Shown: positions 1 to 11,931 of the stretch, piece after piece
Position numbering within the stretch: the first letter of the stretch is position 1
How the letters are laid out: each line of letters starts with the position of its first letter
NCBI GenBank assembly: GCA_954871525.1
Contig: OX940868.1
Span: forward strand, 23,989,056 to 24,053,055
Direction of reading: 5' to 3'
DNA: 64,000 bases
Origin: Parietaria judaica
Lineage: Eukaryota > Streptophyta > Magnoliopsida > Rosales > Urticaceae
Program-made: the position numbers and the translations under genes
Notes under the pieces: generated by a model
Told to the model about the DNA's origin: nothing
Databases searched by the model: none
What the model saw: only the letters and a program-made list of their open reading frames with translations

Positions 1-359
1 ATACTAATGCCAAAAATATCCCAAATGATTGCATGTACGGCACACAATTACGAAGAAGGAAGACTAAGAAAAAACATCAATAATTGCATTTGTCACATCT
101 TATTGTCACATTTGTTGCCTCGTTAACTATATCATTTATAGGAAAAGAAAAAACACTCATTTAATAATTGCATTCCAAGATTTTTTAGAAACATATCCTG
201 AAAGTCAACTAACAATAACATCACAATAACGACTTCTAAACAAACTATTGAAAACATCAAAATGATATTACCAAACTGAAGCCAAAAGGGTTCTTGATTA
301 AACAAAGTGATGGCCTTTTTGGAGCACACAAACATTGATTGAAGTAGAACTCGAAAATC
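1..359. other. Intergenic, downstream of the ZIP gene
   Basis: AT-rich sequence beyond the stop codon of the minus-strand ZIP gene. It should hold that gene's 3' UTR. I see no other gene or repeat. Confidence 0.5.
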
Positions 360-2244
360 TCAAGCCCATTTCGCCATTAGAGACATGCCACCGGCACCGA
401 GAAGAACCCCGGCGTAAGATTTGACCTGAAGCTTGATGCTCCCTTGCAGCTTCGGCCCCATGAAGTCCGCCGAGAGGAGGTCGACCAAGGCCATGTATAT
501 CAGAAGCCCCGCCGAGGAGGCGTTGAGCAGGCCGACGGTGATCAGCGCGCTCGGGCTGTTCTCCTTATACGTGCTCGACAAGGCTAGCCCGAGGGCGATT
601 CCGAAGGGAGTGGTCACTGAGAAGAAGAACACCATAATCGCCTTCTTCAAGAATTTGTACTCTGCCTATAACATTTTTAATTATAAGAATTATTGCAAAA
701 TTGAATTGTGGGGCTTGGCTAATAACAATTGGTCGGCAGATGTACCTGAAGAATACAACCACCAAGACCCATGCCTTCAAACATTTGGTGGAAGCAAAGT
801 GCAGCAATGAGCCCTTTGATTGAGCAAGTGTTGTTTGAGGCTCCAAGAGACAGCCCTATAACCACCGAGTGAACCACAATTCCGAGCTCCAAAACCTTTA
901 AATTTAAACATACAAAAATTAATTATCAATCGAAGAAAAAATGGGACAGAGAGAAAAAAAAAAAAAAAAACACTAAATATAGCCAAAGGATACTATAGTA
1001 TAGTCACTCAAGTTTTAACCCCTAAATCTCTAAAATATAGATGTATATTTTTTCCCTCTTAGTTTCCACATCATTGACAAAGTATAGATGATAAATTTTT
1101 GTTAGGCAAGATTTAATATATAATTAACTATTTACGTGAAGTTCTTAAACCAAGATTGATATTTGATACATCGTTGACCCACTTTCTATTTTTTAATTAT
1201 CGAATATTGTGTACATCTATCTATATTATTGAGTGTAAACCAGTGACAAAACATTATTAATCAAAATTTAAATGATCACATGCACCTTAGCCCAGTTTAG
1301 TTTTCCACTTCTGTGAAACTTAAATACGTATATAATATTTAATATTATTAAGGGACATGATATAACAGATAACTATACTATAAAGGTGATTTAAAAAAAT
1401 AAAAATAAAAAATCACACACAACCATGTTCGTATAGAATTTTCTATTAATTTTTTTCTCCAAGTAATTAAGTCAAAGCATGGCCCAGTATAATAGATGAT
1501 ATGACGAAGAAAAAGGCAACCAACTTTTTGAGAAAAATCGTATTTTTGGCAAATTATTTTAATTTTTTTTACAAATCATTTTTAAGGAATTCTTAACAAA
1601 TTTTTAGAAATATAATTGAAGCGCCATCCTCTCACCATAGCAACGACTCGGTATCGCAGAAGCTGTGCGTCGCCGCCAATGTCCTTGGCCGAGAGCGCGT
1701 GGTGGCCGTGGAAATGGCCTGTGGCCGGGGCTGCCTCGTGATCGGTGTTGGCATGGGACTGCTGCTCATGTGGGGCCACGATTCCGGCCCGGTTGCGCTT
1801 GCTGTAGAGTGCGGTGGCCATGGAGTCGACCATGAGCGTGACGATGGCGGAGAGCATGGCGACGAAGCCAGTGAAGGGAAACTTGTGCCACGGGTTCTCC
1901 TTCAGGCAATCCGACCAGAGCATGTCGAACGAGTCGGGGAGGACGTGCATGAAGCCGGTGGCAAGGATGATGCCCGCGGCGAACGCCTTCACGATCACGA
2001 AGAGGCTGCGGTCGGGCTGCAGCGCCGGCACGCTACGCGAGAAGAGCGGCAGGCACACACCGATCAGGCTCGTCGCCAGGATCGACACGATCGCGATGAT
2101 CTTCAAAGGCAGTGCCTTCTTCTTGTTGGTGCACCCACCTTCCACGTCCTCCCCGCACGCGGCCCCGTTCACCGCTGGAGTCAAGGCCACGAGGACGAGG
2201 ACCAAAGCGGTCAACGCAAGTTTAAGTTCTCTAGATCTAGCCAT
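360..2244 (-). CDS. ZIP-family zinc/iron transporter, three exons
   Basis: Likely plasma-membrane importer of Zn2+ or other divalent metals. Exons on the minus strand are 2244-1636, 895-746 and 665-360 (TGA). All borders are GT-AG, both introns are phase 0, and the product is 354 aa, the usual ZIP length. An N-terminal hydrophobic signal-like stretch ([14 protein letters not shown]) is followed by transmembrane segments. The variable cytoplasmic loop holds the His-rich motif HFHGHH. Exon 2 carries the family core: [14 protein letters not shown] in TM4 and [11 protein letters not shown] in TM5, with the His and Glu residues that line the metal path. I chose the ATG at 2244; the in-frame GTG nine bases upstream is not a credible start. 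The sequence resembles ZIP1-type proteins, but metal specificity cannot be read from it. The protein is intact. Confidence 0.93.
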
Positions 2245-2328
2245 TTCACTCACTTAGTGATTGGAGACAGAGAGAAAGATGTTGAGAGAGAGATGTTATG
2301 GTGTGTTGTGTTATAAGTTCTTTGTTTA

Positions 2329-2341
2329 TGTATATATATAG
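2329..2341 (-). promoter_or_regulatory. Probable TATA box of the ZIP gene
   Basis: A TATATATA run lies about 90 bases upstream of the ZIP start codon on the minus strand, a normal distance for a plant core promoter. Simple AT repeats are common here, so this is only plausible. Confidence 0.4.
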
Positions 2342-2790
2342 AGAATTGACAGCCATTTATAAGAATAAATTCATAGTTTTTTTTTCTTTTTTCTCCGAGA
2401 ATCTTGTAACAGAAAATGTGTGGATATGGTGGTTTCCATTTAAATACGTTGAATAATATGTAAAGTTGGTCGTAACTAGATGTCTAGTCCATTATTGAGC
2501 GTGAAGTTAAGCTTCAAGAGCCTATGTTAAGCATTGATGGGATAACAAGATTGAGAAATGTGTGTATTATTTTCAGTTTTCTCTTCACTCTTGCTTATTT
2601 TTCCTTGGGACTTTTTTGGCACAAGTATTTAACTTTATATTAAGTGTGTCGAAACATTCATAATCTCTATTTTTAGCGTCGAATGCCCGTCAACTGTATT
2701 ACTAGCTAAGTGTCACAAAAGAGTGGTGAAGTCCAATGTTGTACCTGTCGAATTAATGTTTTTTAAATTAGAAAAACATATACGAGAGAT

Positions 2791-3248
2791 CAGAGCCGTG
2801 CCTGAGGAAAGGCGGAGTAGGCGCGCGCCTTTAACAAAAAAAAAATCTCAAATTTAGGGGCCCCAAAAAATTTAATTTAAGGGCCCCAATATCACATAAA
2901 CTAAAATAAAAAATCGAGAATCACTTAAATTAAATTTAGCCCCCCCCCCCCCCCCCCCCCCCCAAAAGATTAATTAAATATTAATATTACTAAAAGTAAA
3001 TTTAGGGTCCCCAGATAAATTAAGTTACATTTGTCTATCGACAAAGACACGGTTGAGAAACTCGGTTATGCAGAGTTGATTAGTACTTTTGATTCTAAAT
3101 GTGCTAGACGCGTCTTATTTGAATGAGAACTTATTTATTATATAAACATTGTATATACTTTTGTATCAAAACTGATTTTTGCAATAACATTAGAGGCCCC
3201 CCAAAATGCTCCTCGCCTAGGGCCCCGAAAATCTCAAGCACGGCTCTA
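2791..3248. mobile_element. Non-autonomous hAT element, copy 1
   Basis: A 458-bp element. Its left end is CAGAGCCGTGCCTGAG and its right end, read inverted, is TAGAGCCGTGCTTGAG. It is flanked by an exact 8-bp target duplication, cgagagat (2783-2790 and 3249-3256). Short terminal repeats with an 8-bp duplication define the hAT superfamily. The interior is AT-rich with ggggcccc blocks and a run of 24 C (2940-2963). No transposase is present. A related element lies at 4690-5433. Confidence 0.85.
2940..2963. repeat. Poly-C tract
   Basis: Twenty-four consecutive C inside hAT copy 1. It may reflect slippage or an assembly-sensitive site. Confidence 0.9.
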
Positions 3249-3510
3249 CGAGAGATGAACAAGTATTGGACCTTATACTAATTTGTGACCTTTGAATACT
3301 GTTGGTGCTAGAAAAAGAGACTGAGAATATGCTGATGTATTTAGTATATACTTATGCCGCTAATATCTTTTTTTTTTCTTCCTATTTTAAGACTATGAAA
3401 TAGTCAAAGGTTTATTGACGTCATAGAATTTTTATGCAACCAAAAACTTCCAAAAAGAAACCCCAAAATGAAGTCATGATCAAGCTAACGAGTGGTGACA
3501 TAAGTTTCGG

Positions 3511-3546
3511 TTTTTTTTTTTTTTTTTTTTTTATATATATATATAG
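3511..3546. repeat. Poly-T and (TA)n tract
   Basis: A run of 22 T followed by (TA)n, directly abutting the left end of the inverted-repeat element at 3547. Confidence 0.9.
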
Positions 3547-4014
3547 GGTTAATGATGGTAAAAATATCCAAAGTTTGGTCAAAGAACTTCTTGGGTACCC
3601 AAAGTTTAAAAATGATGATAAAAATACCCAAAGTTATATTTGGAGAGTTGACCACTCCAATCTCGTAACACCGTTAATTTACCTGCTAACTCTGACCACG
3701 CGGACAAATGTGGGTTGCCGACAGAATAAATTTTTCCACGTTGACGAGCCCACATCAACCTCACTTACTAGAAAACAACGAATTAAACCCTTAAGTAATA
3801 CTATTAAATACAACTAATTGAACCCCCTAATGATTACACTTAACGAAACATATTTTTCCACGTGGCCAGAGTTAACATGTAAATTAACGGTGTTACGAGA
3901 TTGGAGTGGTCAACTCCCCAAATATGACTTTAGGTATTTTTACCATCATTTTTAAACTTTGGGTACCCAAAGGGTTCTTTGACAAAACTTTGGGTATTTT
4001 TGCCGTCATTAACC
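3547..4014. mobile_element. MULE-like MITE with long inverted repeats
   Basis: The two halves are near-complementary. The left arm starts ggttaatgatggtaaaaat and the right arm ends with its complement (tttttgccgtcattaacc). The complementarity continues for roughly 190 bp per arm, through caccgttaatttac and a gagttgaccactccaat block. Long terminal inverted repeats around a short non-coding centre fit a Mutator-type or foldback MITE. I could not read a clean 9-bp target duplication because the left flank is (TA)n. Confidence 0.75.
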
Positions 4015-4689
4015 ATTATATATAATATAGCTCATAATCTGATATATATAGAGTGTATGATATTTTATAAATAATTGTCAAGTGAAGATTGGCGTTGATA
4101 AAGTACACAGAAACACAAGTAAGGCATGAAGCTCGTACACAGAAAGGAGAACGTGCCGTACTCTTGTTTGCATGTGCCTGGCTTAGGTCTCCCCTACACA
4201 ACGTGTGTTTCTGTTTTCAGTTAATTTCAAGGCACAAATTTAGGGAAGCTGAAACTTTAATGTTTAAGAACCAGTGAAAAATCTATAATTTGATTTTACA
4301 TGTTTATCGACTTAACTTAAATAAGGTATTAAAAGATAAAAAACGAATCGAATCAATTTTTTATTCCTTGTATTTTCTAACCATGGATGCTTCTACGTTA
4401 ATTAACAATAATATACACATTTTATATGTGCATTCTCTCTTATGACTTTTCTGAAATTTGGTGTTTTGGATAAATTGAAAATGACAACGTATATATAATT
4501 ATATATATACACACTTACTTATTTAGAAAAATTCAAAGCATATTTCTAACTCCACAATACGATTGTTGGTAGGTTCTTGTCTACATTTATCCAACAATAA
4601 TCTACACGTTTGTTGAGGTACGATTTCGTCCACGACAATTTGTATTGGTACAAAATTTATCTCTGTCGTTTATACTTTTGGGCTCCAAT

Positions 4690-5433
4690 CAGGGACGTGC
4701 CTGAGATTTTCGGGGCCCTAGGCGAGGAGAATTTTGAGGCCCCCTTACCGTTATTTCAAAAATTATTTTTGAAACAAAAATATATACAATATTTATATAA
4801 TAAAATAAATTCAATTAAGACGGTTCTAGCATTTTTAGAAGAAAAAGTGTTAATCAAGTTTGCATAATAGAGTTTCTCGACCATGTCATTTTCGATAGAC
4901 AATGTACCTAAACCTCTTAGTCTATCTTAGTCTATGAAATTTAGCTCTGTTTCCAAATCACTTGCAATCTCTGAAGCATCTATCACATCAGTCTCTAATT
5001 TTGTTTCTTTCTATTATATCAAGATAAGTGATATTAATTATTTTAGAGGCCCTTATTAATTTGAGAATTAGGTAGGGGCCCATTTATTAGAGTTAACTAA
5101 TATTAATTAATTTTTTTGGGCCCCTAAGTTTAACTTAAGTAATATTAATATTAATTATTTTTTTGGGGGACCCTAAATTTAATTTAAGTAATATTAATAT
5201 TAATTAATTTAAAAGAGTCTAGTATTTTTTTTATAAAAAATATGTGATATTGGGGCCTTAAATTTGACTTTTGCAGGCCCCTAAATTTAATTTAAAAGAG
5301 TCTAGCTTTTCTTAAAAAAAATGATGTGATATCGGGGGCCCTTAAATTTGATTTTTTGGGGCCCCCTAAATTTGAGATTTTTTTTTTTACTAAAGGCGTG
5401 CGTCTACTCCGCCTCCCCTCAGGCACGGCTCTG
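4690..5433. mobile_element. Non-autonomous hAT element, copy 2
   Basis: A 744-bp element with ends CAGGGACGTGCCTGAG and, inverted, CAGAGCCGTGCCTGAG. It has an exact 8-bp target duplication, gctccaat (4682-4689 and 5434-5441). Its ends and ggggcccc interior match copy 1 (2791-3248) in the opposite orientation. The region is AT-rich and encodes no transposase. A short ORF across the left end is incidental. Confidence 0.87.
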
Positions 5434-5441
5434 GCTCCAAT

Positions 5442-6267
5442 CACAAGAGTCTGATACCAAAAAAGGCCCAACTAGCTAAATCAAGAAGGGTCAACGAAAG
5501 GAGAAGTCAACATTCAAGAAGAAGACGTTTACGATGAAGATAGGCGACATGGATACTCGTCGACGAGGAAATGTCCTTTATACACAACCTCATCGATGAA
5601 GCCCATCGCCAACCAAGAAGGAGACGAGCCGAGTCTAGCAACGAAGCATAATCTAGTGACGAGGCCAAGAAGCGGACGACGAGGACGAATATTAGCGCGG
5701 AGCAATAAGCGCAGCACGAGCGGCGCATCAAGGCTGACGACGACAATCTCGCCTACGATTATAGCTTTATAATCAAGGAAAATATGAGAGAATTAAACAC
5801 ATTTGTAACCGATCATTTATGAGATCTGATTTCAATTATCAAGCTCTATAAATAATGTAAAATGATGTAAGAAAGGATTGAAAAATCCTTGTCAAGATAT
5901 ACGAGATTCTCACATTGAAATCCAAAATTATATGAGTCATTTCAAAAAACATTTTCCTCAACGTGATAATCTAAAAACTGAATAATACTAATTATAACTC
6001 CGTGACTGCGGAGGTGATTTTTCACCCAACAATGTTCATACATTTAGTCCCTCTGTTTCTAATTAAAATTTAAACTCGTACCAATTTATTTCTGATATAG
6101 TGGTATTCATACACTCTTATAGTCTTATTATTATTTAGGTTGCGTTCTAAGTTTACTTTGAATATCGAAATATTAAATTTTATATCTTAATTTAAATGGG
6201 TGAAAGAGTAAAATACTTTTTTAAGATCTAAGGGCAGGTTTAATTTGAAATCAGATTTTATTATATA
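5442..6267. other. Unassigned region, possible LTR remnant
   Basis: No convincing gene. It has moderately GC-rich text near 5470-5760, a TATA-like stretch near 5850, and an end reading ttcacccaaca at 6031. Those features recall a retrotransposon LTR interrupted by hAT copy 2, with a start near 4564. I found no matching 5-bp target duplication, so this stays a guess. Confidence 0.25.
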
Positions 6268-6908
6268 CAATAGAACTTCTATAAATTAATATTGTTGGGA
6301 TCGGCAAAAAATATTATTTTATCAGAATATTAATTAACATATAAATTAATAATTTATTAATTTATACATTAATGAAGAAAAAATATTAGTCAGCTATAAG
6401 TATATAAAAAAATTTACTAACAAAAAATTGTTTCAATTTATTATATCAAGAATATTAAAGTATCAATATTAAGAATATCAAGAGAGACTACTATTATGAT
6501 TTAAAAAGATTTTATCATAATATTAATGATATTAAAGAGGAATGACAACAACTTATTAGAGTAGTGATAATTAAAGTTGTAATAATTACCATAGAATCAT
6601 ATTTTAAGAAGACGACTACATAATTAGTGATATGAAAGCTTTATCTTTTAATTTAAAGTGATTTCATAGTTATTTATATATTTTTTTATTTTATTTATTG
6701 TGATTTTATTATTATTTATGTAATTTTTTATATTGAATTATTAATTTATATATCATTTGGGACCTATATACTTACCTAAAAAATTATTAATCCTATAAAT
6801 TTAGCAAATTATTAATTTAGCTAGTTAGGCCCGAGTCGGGCCCGGACAAAAAAATTATTTAATTGCGACTATTAATTTATCGAGTATTAATTTATAGAGG
6901 TTCTGCTT
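6268..6908. mobile_element. Emigrant/pogo-like MITE, copy 1
   Basis: A 641-bp non-coding element. Its ends read CAATAGAACTTCTATAAAT and, inverted, AAGCAGAACCTCTATAAAT, next to TA dinucleotides. The ends match the Emigrant/Lemi (pogo, Tc1-mariner) group as I recall it, with a TA target duplication. It is closely similar along its length to the copy at 20962-21605, including cgactattaatttatcgag near the right end. Confidence 0.75.
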
Positions 6909-7129
6909 TACTTAATAATAAATTGATTATTTTCATTACAAAGTTTAACAATTCAAACGTACAAGTAAATTTGAGATACTCAATTTGACATTGTTGTACT
7001 TTTTTTCAGAATTACTTTTTAAAATCACTGTTAGAAAAGGTATTATCAGAAAAAGTAACCGTTTGATTAATCAAAACAAAAAACAATTGTTTTTTTTTTT
7101 TAATTTTAGTTTAGTGTTTTATCCGTCCA

Positions 7130-7560
7130 TGGTAAAAAAAAAGGTACTTTTACCAACTATAAAGAACTAATATTTTAACAGCAATAATATTATGTATTTG
7201 TTTTTTTATATATACTTTTACCTTCCAAAAAGAAATGGTACTTTAACTATGGTAATTTAAGAATGTGAACGTAAAAAATGATATTTTTACCACTTAAATA
7301 GAATTTATACTTTAGCCGCAATTTTTATTGGTACTTTTACCACCCAATAGGAATCAGTATTTCAACCAAAATAAATTTAAGAAACATGGACGTAAAAAAT
7401 TGATATTTTTACCACTTAAAAAGAATTGATACTTTGATCGGAATAATTTAATAAACATACATAAAAATTGATACCTTCACCATTTAAAAAGAATTATAAT
7501 TTTAATTAGAAAAATAATATGTTTTTGGGGTACTTTAATCATCCAAAAGAAAACATTTAC
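7130..7560. repeat. Degenerate tandem array
   Basis: Repeated short blocks such as ggtacttttaccacc, aaaaagaattgatacttt and taagaaacatggacgtaaaa recur in the same order several times, with drift and spacing of tens of bases. This looks like an old minisatellite-like array. It has no coding potential. Confidence 0.6.
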
Positions 7561-9698
7561 GGGGAGAGAGAATAAGAAAAATAAAAATAGATTTTAGAAA
7601 AAGCTTCAATTACCTACTTATAATGTTTTTCTAAAAATGCTTATATTATAACTTATAAAATACAAATATTAACTTACCGTTATATATTTTATAAAAGTAC
7701 ATATTAATAAGTAATCCGAAGCAAAATTGTAATCCATTGATCAATGATGGTATTAAAAATATCTTAATATGTATCATTAGATTAGACAGACTATTAAACA
7801 AGTACAATTTTAGACACTATAATTCACATAATTTGTTTAATTATATAATCCAATTGCAGAAAAATATAGATAAAATTATTTTGATCTTATCCTACAATAG
7901 CCATAATCTATAGTCAAAACAAGAGTTGTGATTATCATTATATTACATATATATTTATAAATTTAAAGCCTTACAATGGGGCCGGCAACCCAGGTACATT
8001 TTCTTTAAATAGAGTTAATAGAAGTCCCACCAAATTCTGTACAATTAAAGATTAAATTCAGACCTCCATTAATATATAGAAAGAAAAATTCACAAATCTT
8101 TAATTAAATATATTTAACAAAATGGTCCCAAAAAGTTGTTATCCCTTGTTTTACTTTTACTTTTACTTTTACTTTTACTTTTATGTCATCATGGGTGAAT
8201 TAAATTATATAAAATTATAAATTACATGCTCTGGTGATCAGTGCTTATACTCCCTATGATCTTGAATATCGAGTACTTTCTCCACACATTTTCAATGTTA
8301 GGGGAATCGTACTCCTCATTTTAGATGACAAGTTGAATTTTTCAAAGCACATAAATTTAATTGAGTTTATTAGGGGGATATTTACCGCATAAATACCAAA
8401 TTTTGCACTTACCCGGCATATTATCAATATTCTTTTAGACTAATACTTCCCAAACACCACGAAACAGTGTTGAGGTCTGATTCTCGCAATGTTATGTTTT
8501 GGTTAGTAACACGAGATATATGAATACATCTACAATTAAACTTTGAGAACTTCAATTATTCAACACTTTTATTATATATGAGACGTACGAATGCATATCT
8601 GCTCTAACTTTACAAATGTTAACACGACATGAACAAAAATAGAGCTCAATATTATTTTGTGCTGGTTGGGTATTGTTGCTGCAATTTTAAAAAAATGATG
8701 ACGCATTTGGTGCAAATAACCTAATTTATCAGCTTCTTAAATTGAAATATATAAATATATATATATAATTTTAACCTATGTACGAATTTATTGCTTCTTA
8801 GTTCACCAGCGAATTATTAATCTGAGGAATTAGAAAAGAAGTGTACTTGTTCAAGTACCTTTTAAGTTTCAATTATTAATTAGCTAGATCAAGCTGTCGC
8901 GGATCACATAAAAAGGGCATTAAACATGAAATTACAAGTGGCTAATTTTGTATAATGATTATAAGCGTCACGTTGTGCAAGTCAAATATGCTATTGCGTA
9001 ATATAATTAGATTTTTTTATTATAATTTACTTAGATATCTTTAATTCACGTATAGTATATGTCACTATATCTTATAAAATAAGACCGATTGGTTATCTCC
9101 AAGGAGAGCATGAAACGAGCCACAATTTCAACAGAGCCTTAATGGTGATGAAAGAAGAAAGTCTGTGATCGAATGACCTTCGAGCTAATCGTGTTTCTAG
9201 GTTTAAATTTCAACATACAGATGGGACTTTTAATGTTTTTATTAAATCTTTTATAGATGATCTTAATAAGATATAGATATTCGTAAAAGAAAAGGATATA
9301 ATCCCAACACGCCTAGAAGTAAAAGAAAGGATATAGATATTTGCAAAACATTTTAATTTCGGGGAAAAATGTATTTGTCTAATCTCAAGTTATTAGGAAT
9401 AGACTAAAACAAAAATGAAAATTGTTACATATAGATATAAACTTCTATGAATTGTTTTGTTGTCTTCTTTTTTCTACATTTGCATAGAAGTTTTTGTGCA
9501 GGGCTTCTAAGACGTTGGAGTTATCAAGTGTAAGGGTGAATATTTTTGGCACCTAACTCGGATTTTTGCTCGCTTTTGTTGAGTATGAAGCATAATTTAG
9601 ATGAAAATGTTATCATGTATTTATACTTTTTCGTAATTGTTAGATAGGCTAGATTAGTTTTAGGCTTATTTGGGCTCATAGTCACTTAATAAGGGCCT
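7561..9698. other. Gene-free AT-rich intergenic region
   Basis: About 2.1 kb with no supportable ORF. The only clear structure is a short array of a ttttac-type hexamer (about 8148-8182). The last part is the sequence into which the copia element was inserted or truncated. Confidence 0.6.
8148..8182. repeat. Hexanucleotide microsatellite (CTTTTA)n
   Basis: About six consecutive copies of a CTTTTA unit. Confidence 0.85.
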
Positions 9699-10064
9699 TT
9701 AATTTAAGGATTTAACGATTTCTATGTGTTTAGTACGTTCGTGGAAGGTAGGATTAGTTGCTATGTGGATGGCTGCTTGATTGTCACAATATATAACCGG
9801 GAGAGGTAAATTTGCTATTTTAAAATTATCAAGCAATTGACCGATCCACATAACTTCGGCAGAAGTAGCAGCTAGAGCCCTGTATTCAGATTCAGCAGAG
9901 GATCTAGCCACTATAGTCTGCTTTTTTGACTTCCATGAAATCAAACAATCATTATAAAAGACACAAAAACGTGTAATTGAACGTCGAGTGTCGGGACAAG
10001 TTCCCCAATCAGCATCGGAGTATACCTTAAGTCCTTTGCTGACGGAGTTAGAAGGATAAAACAA
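9699..10064 (-). pseudogene. Copia RNase H domain, truncated
   Basis: C-terminal RNase H of the Ty1/copia polyprotein, which degrades the RNA of the RNA:DNA hybrid during reverse transcription. Catalytic motifs are visible: YSDADWG, the Glu in SSAESEYRAL, and the Asp in YCDNQAAIH. A TAG stop (near 10077) separates it from the reverse transcriptase domain. After RTKHIEI the usual continuation is lost and the frame runs into unrelated sequence. The element is therefore cut off at about 9710, with no polypurine tract or 3' LTR. Confidence 0.9.
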
Positions 10065-10076
10065 TCCTAGACCTGG

Positions 10077-11393
10077 CTAACCTTTGAGATATCTTAATAT
10101 TCGATGAGCAGATTTCATATGAGAATCCCTAGGAGCTGATAAGAATTGACCAAGAGAATTGACAGCATAAGTAATGTCTGGTCTTGTAATAGTCAAATAT
10201 AGCAACCTTCCTATTAACCTTCTATAAGGACTAGGATTCGGGATTAAATTTCTAGTTTCTAAACTAAGAGTAGCATTAGGTTCCATCGGGGTTTTAACTG
10301 GTTTTGATTCAATGAAATCAAACTCAGTAAGAAGTTGTAAAGTATATAACCTTTGAGATACATTAATGCCACTTTTATTTCGAGCAATTTCCAGACCAAG
10401 AAAGTATTTTAAGTTCCCTAAATCTTTAAGTTTAAAAATTCTTCCCATGTCAGTTTTTGTTGAGGAAATGAGATCATTATTTGGACTGCATAGCACGATG
10501 TCATCAACATATAATAATAGAGCAATGAAATTATTTCCAAATCCTTTTGTGAACAAGGAATAATCTGCTTTGGATTGTTTAAAGCCCAATTTTGTAATTT
10601 CAGTGGTGAATTTGATATTCCACTGCCTAGAGGTTTGTTTCAGGCCATAAATTGATCTATTTAGCCTCCAAACAAGTTTTTGATTAGTAGTAGACATACC
10701 TGGAGGTGAGTAACCCATAGGTGGATTCATGAAGACTTCCTCATCTAAGTATCCATTTAAAAAGGCATTGTTGATGTCCAGCTGAGCTAATTGCCATTTA
10801 TTTTCTGCAGCTAATGCTAATAATAGTTTTACAGTAACAAGCTTGGTAACAGGAGAGAAAGTCTCCATATAATCAATGCCTTCCTGTTGGGTATAACCCT
10901 TGGCAACAAGTCTGGCTTTTCTCCTAGCCAAAGTACCATCCGAATTGAACTTATTCTTGTATATCCATCTACATCCTATAGGCTTAGTATCCTTAGGGAG
11001 AGGAATTACAGTCCAAGTGTTATTAGAAATCATAGCATTAAGCTCTTCATCCATTGTCTTTCTCCAATGATCAAATTTATTAGCTTGATGAAAATATTGT
11101 GGTTCAGCATCAATGGAGCAGGCCAGGGCGAAGTGTCTATGATTTTTGGATAAATTCTCATAAGAAATCACTGAGGAAAGATAATGAGGAGAAGTATGAC
11201 CCTTTTGATTAATCATATTACAATGGAAATCCTTGAGGTAATCAGGCCTTTTTGGCTCTCCATTTGACCTTCTAAGGACATTGTTTTCAGTAGAAGCAGA
11301 TTCCTCAATCGAAATTTCGGAAATCTTATTAGGGTCATAATCGTCATTTTTAGCCAAATCAGGTAATTCGATTATTTTTTTCCAAATTTTCAA
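10077..11393 (-). pseudogene. Copia reverse transcriptase domain
   Basis: Longest intact piece of the decayed polyprotein (438 codons). It carries copia landmarks: NNTWTVIPLP, GCRWIYKNKF, ARLVAKGYTQQEGIDY, the LDINNAFLNG block and the catalytic LLYVDDIVL. It then has GLEIARNKSGI and the connection toward RNase H (HRILRYLKG). The upstream end overlaps the integrase piece in another frame (11359-11393), which marks a frameshift. The downstream end is a nonsense codon. No intact polyprotein can be made. Confidence 0.93.
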
Positions 11394-11910
11394 GGCTTAA
11401 ATCAATGTTATGTTGACTAGTTTCACTTAAAGTAGGCAAAACAAGAGTAGAGAAGGGGTCAACCTCCGTTGAATCATTGCTGTGAAATGGAAAAATATCT
11501 TCGTGAAAAACTACATCTCTTGATATTAAGAAGGACTTTTTTTCAATATCATACAATTTGTAACCTCTGTGATTTTGAGCATATCCTATAAAAGCACACT
11601 TTCGTGCCCGAGGTTGAAATTTTGTCCTATTTGCTCTCAAAGTAGAAGCAAAAGCAAGACTGCCAAAGTTTTTAAGAAAATTATAGTTAAAAGGTTTAAG
11701 AAATATAACTTCATAGGGACATTTATTTTGAAGAGTGGCAGTAGGAGTTCTATTTATAAGGTATACGACTGTCAATAAATAATCAGACCAAAAAGTAATA
11801 GGTACCTTGGATTGGAAGTAAAGAGATCTTGCCACATTTAGGAGGTGTTGGTGTTTCCTCTCTGCAACCGAGTTCTGTTGTGGTGTTTCCACGCAAGAAA
11901 ATTGATGCAA
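11359..11910 (-). pseudogene. Copia integrase, C-terminal part
   Basis: Continues the integrase core. It includes the third catalytic acidic region (CVETPQQNSVAERKHQHL), FWSDYLLTVVYLINRTP and KCAFIGYAQNHRGYKLYD, all typical of copia integrases. An in-frame TAA around 11932 separates it from the N-terminal integrase piece. It ends in a frameshift into the reverse transcriptase frame. Confidence 0.9.
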
Positions 11911-11931
11911 TATTCCTAATTTCTCAAAATA

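Noticed and set aside
565..846. Minus-strand ORF of 93 codons overlapping ZIP exon 2
   Set aside because: It is the exon 2 region read in another frame. The spliced ZIP model explains the conservation.
1699..2316. Long plus-strand ORF opposite ZIP exon 1
   Set aside because: A shadow of the GC-rich exon with no family features.
4564..6031. Possible solo LTR (TGTTGG ... CCAACA) interrupted by hAT copy 2
   Set aside because: Flanks acgat and atgtt do not match and no homologous LTR is in the window, so it was not called.
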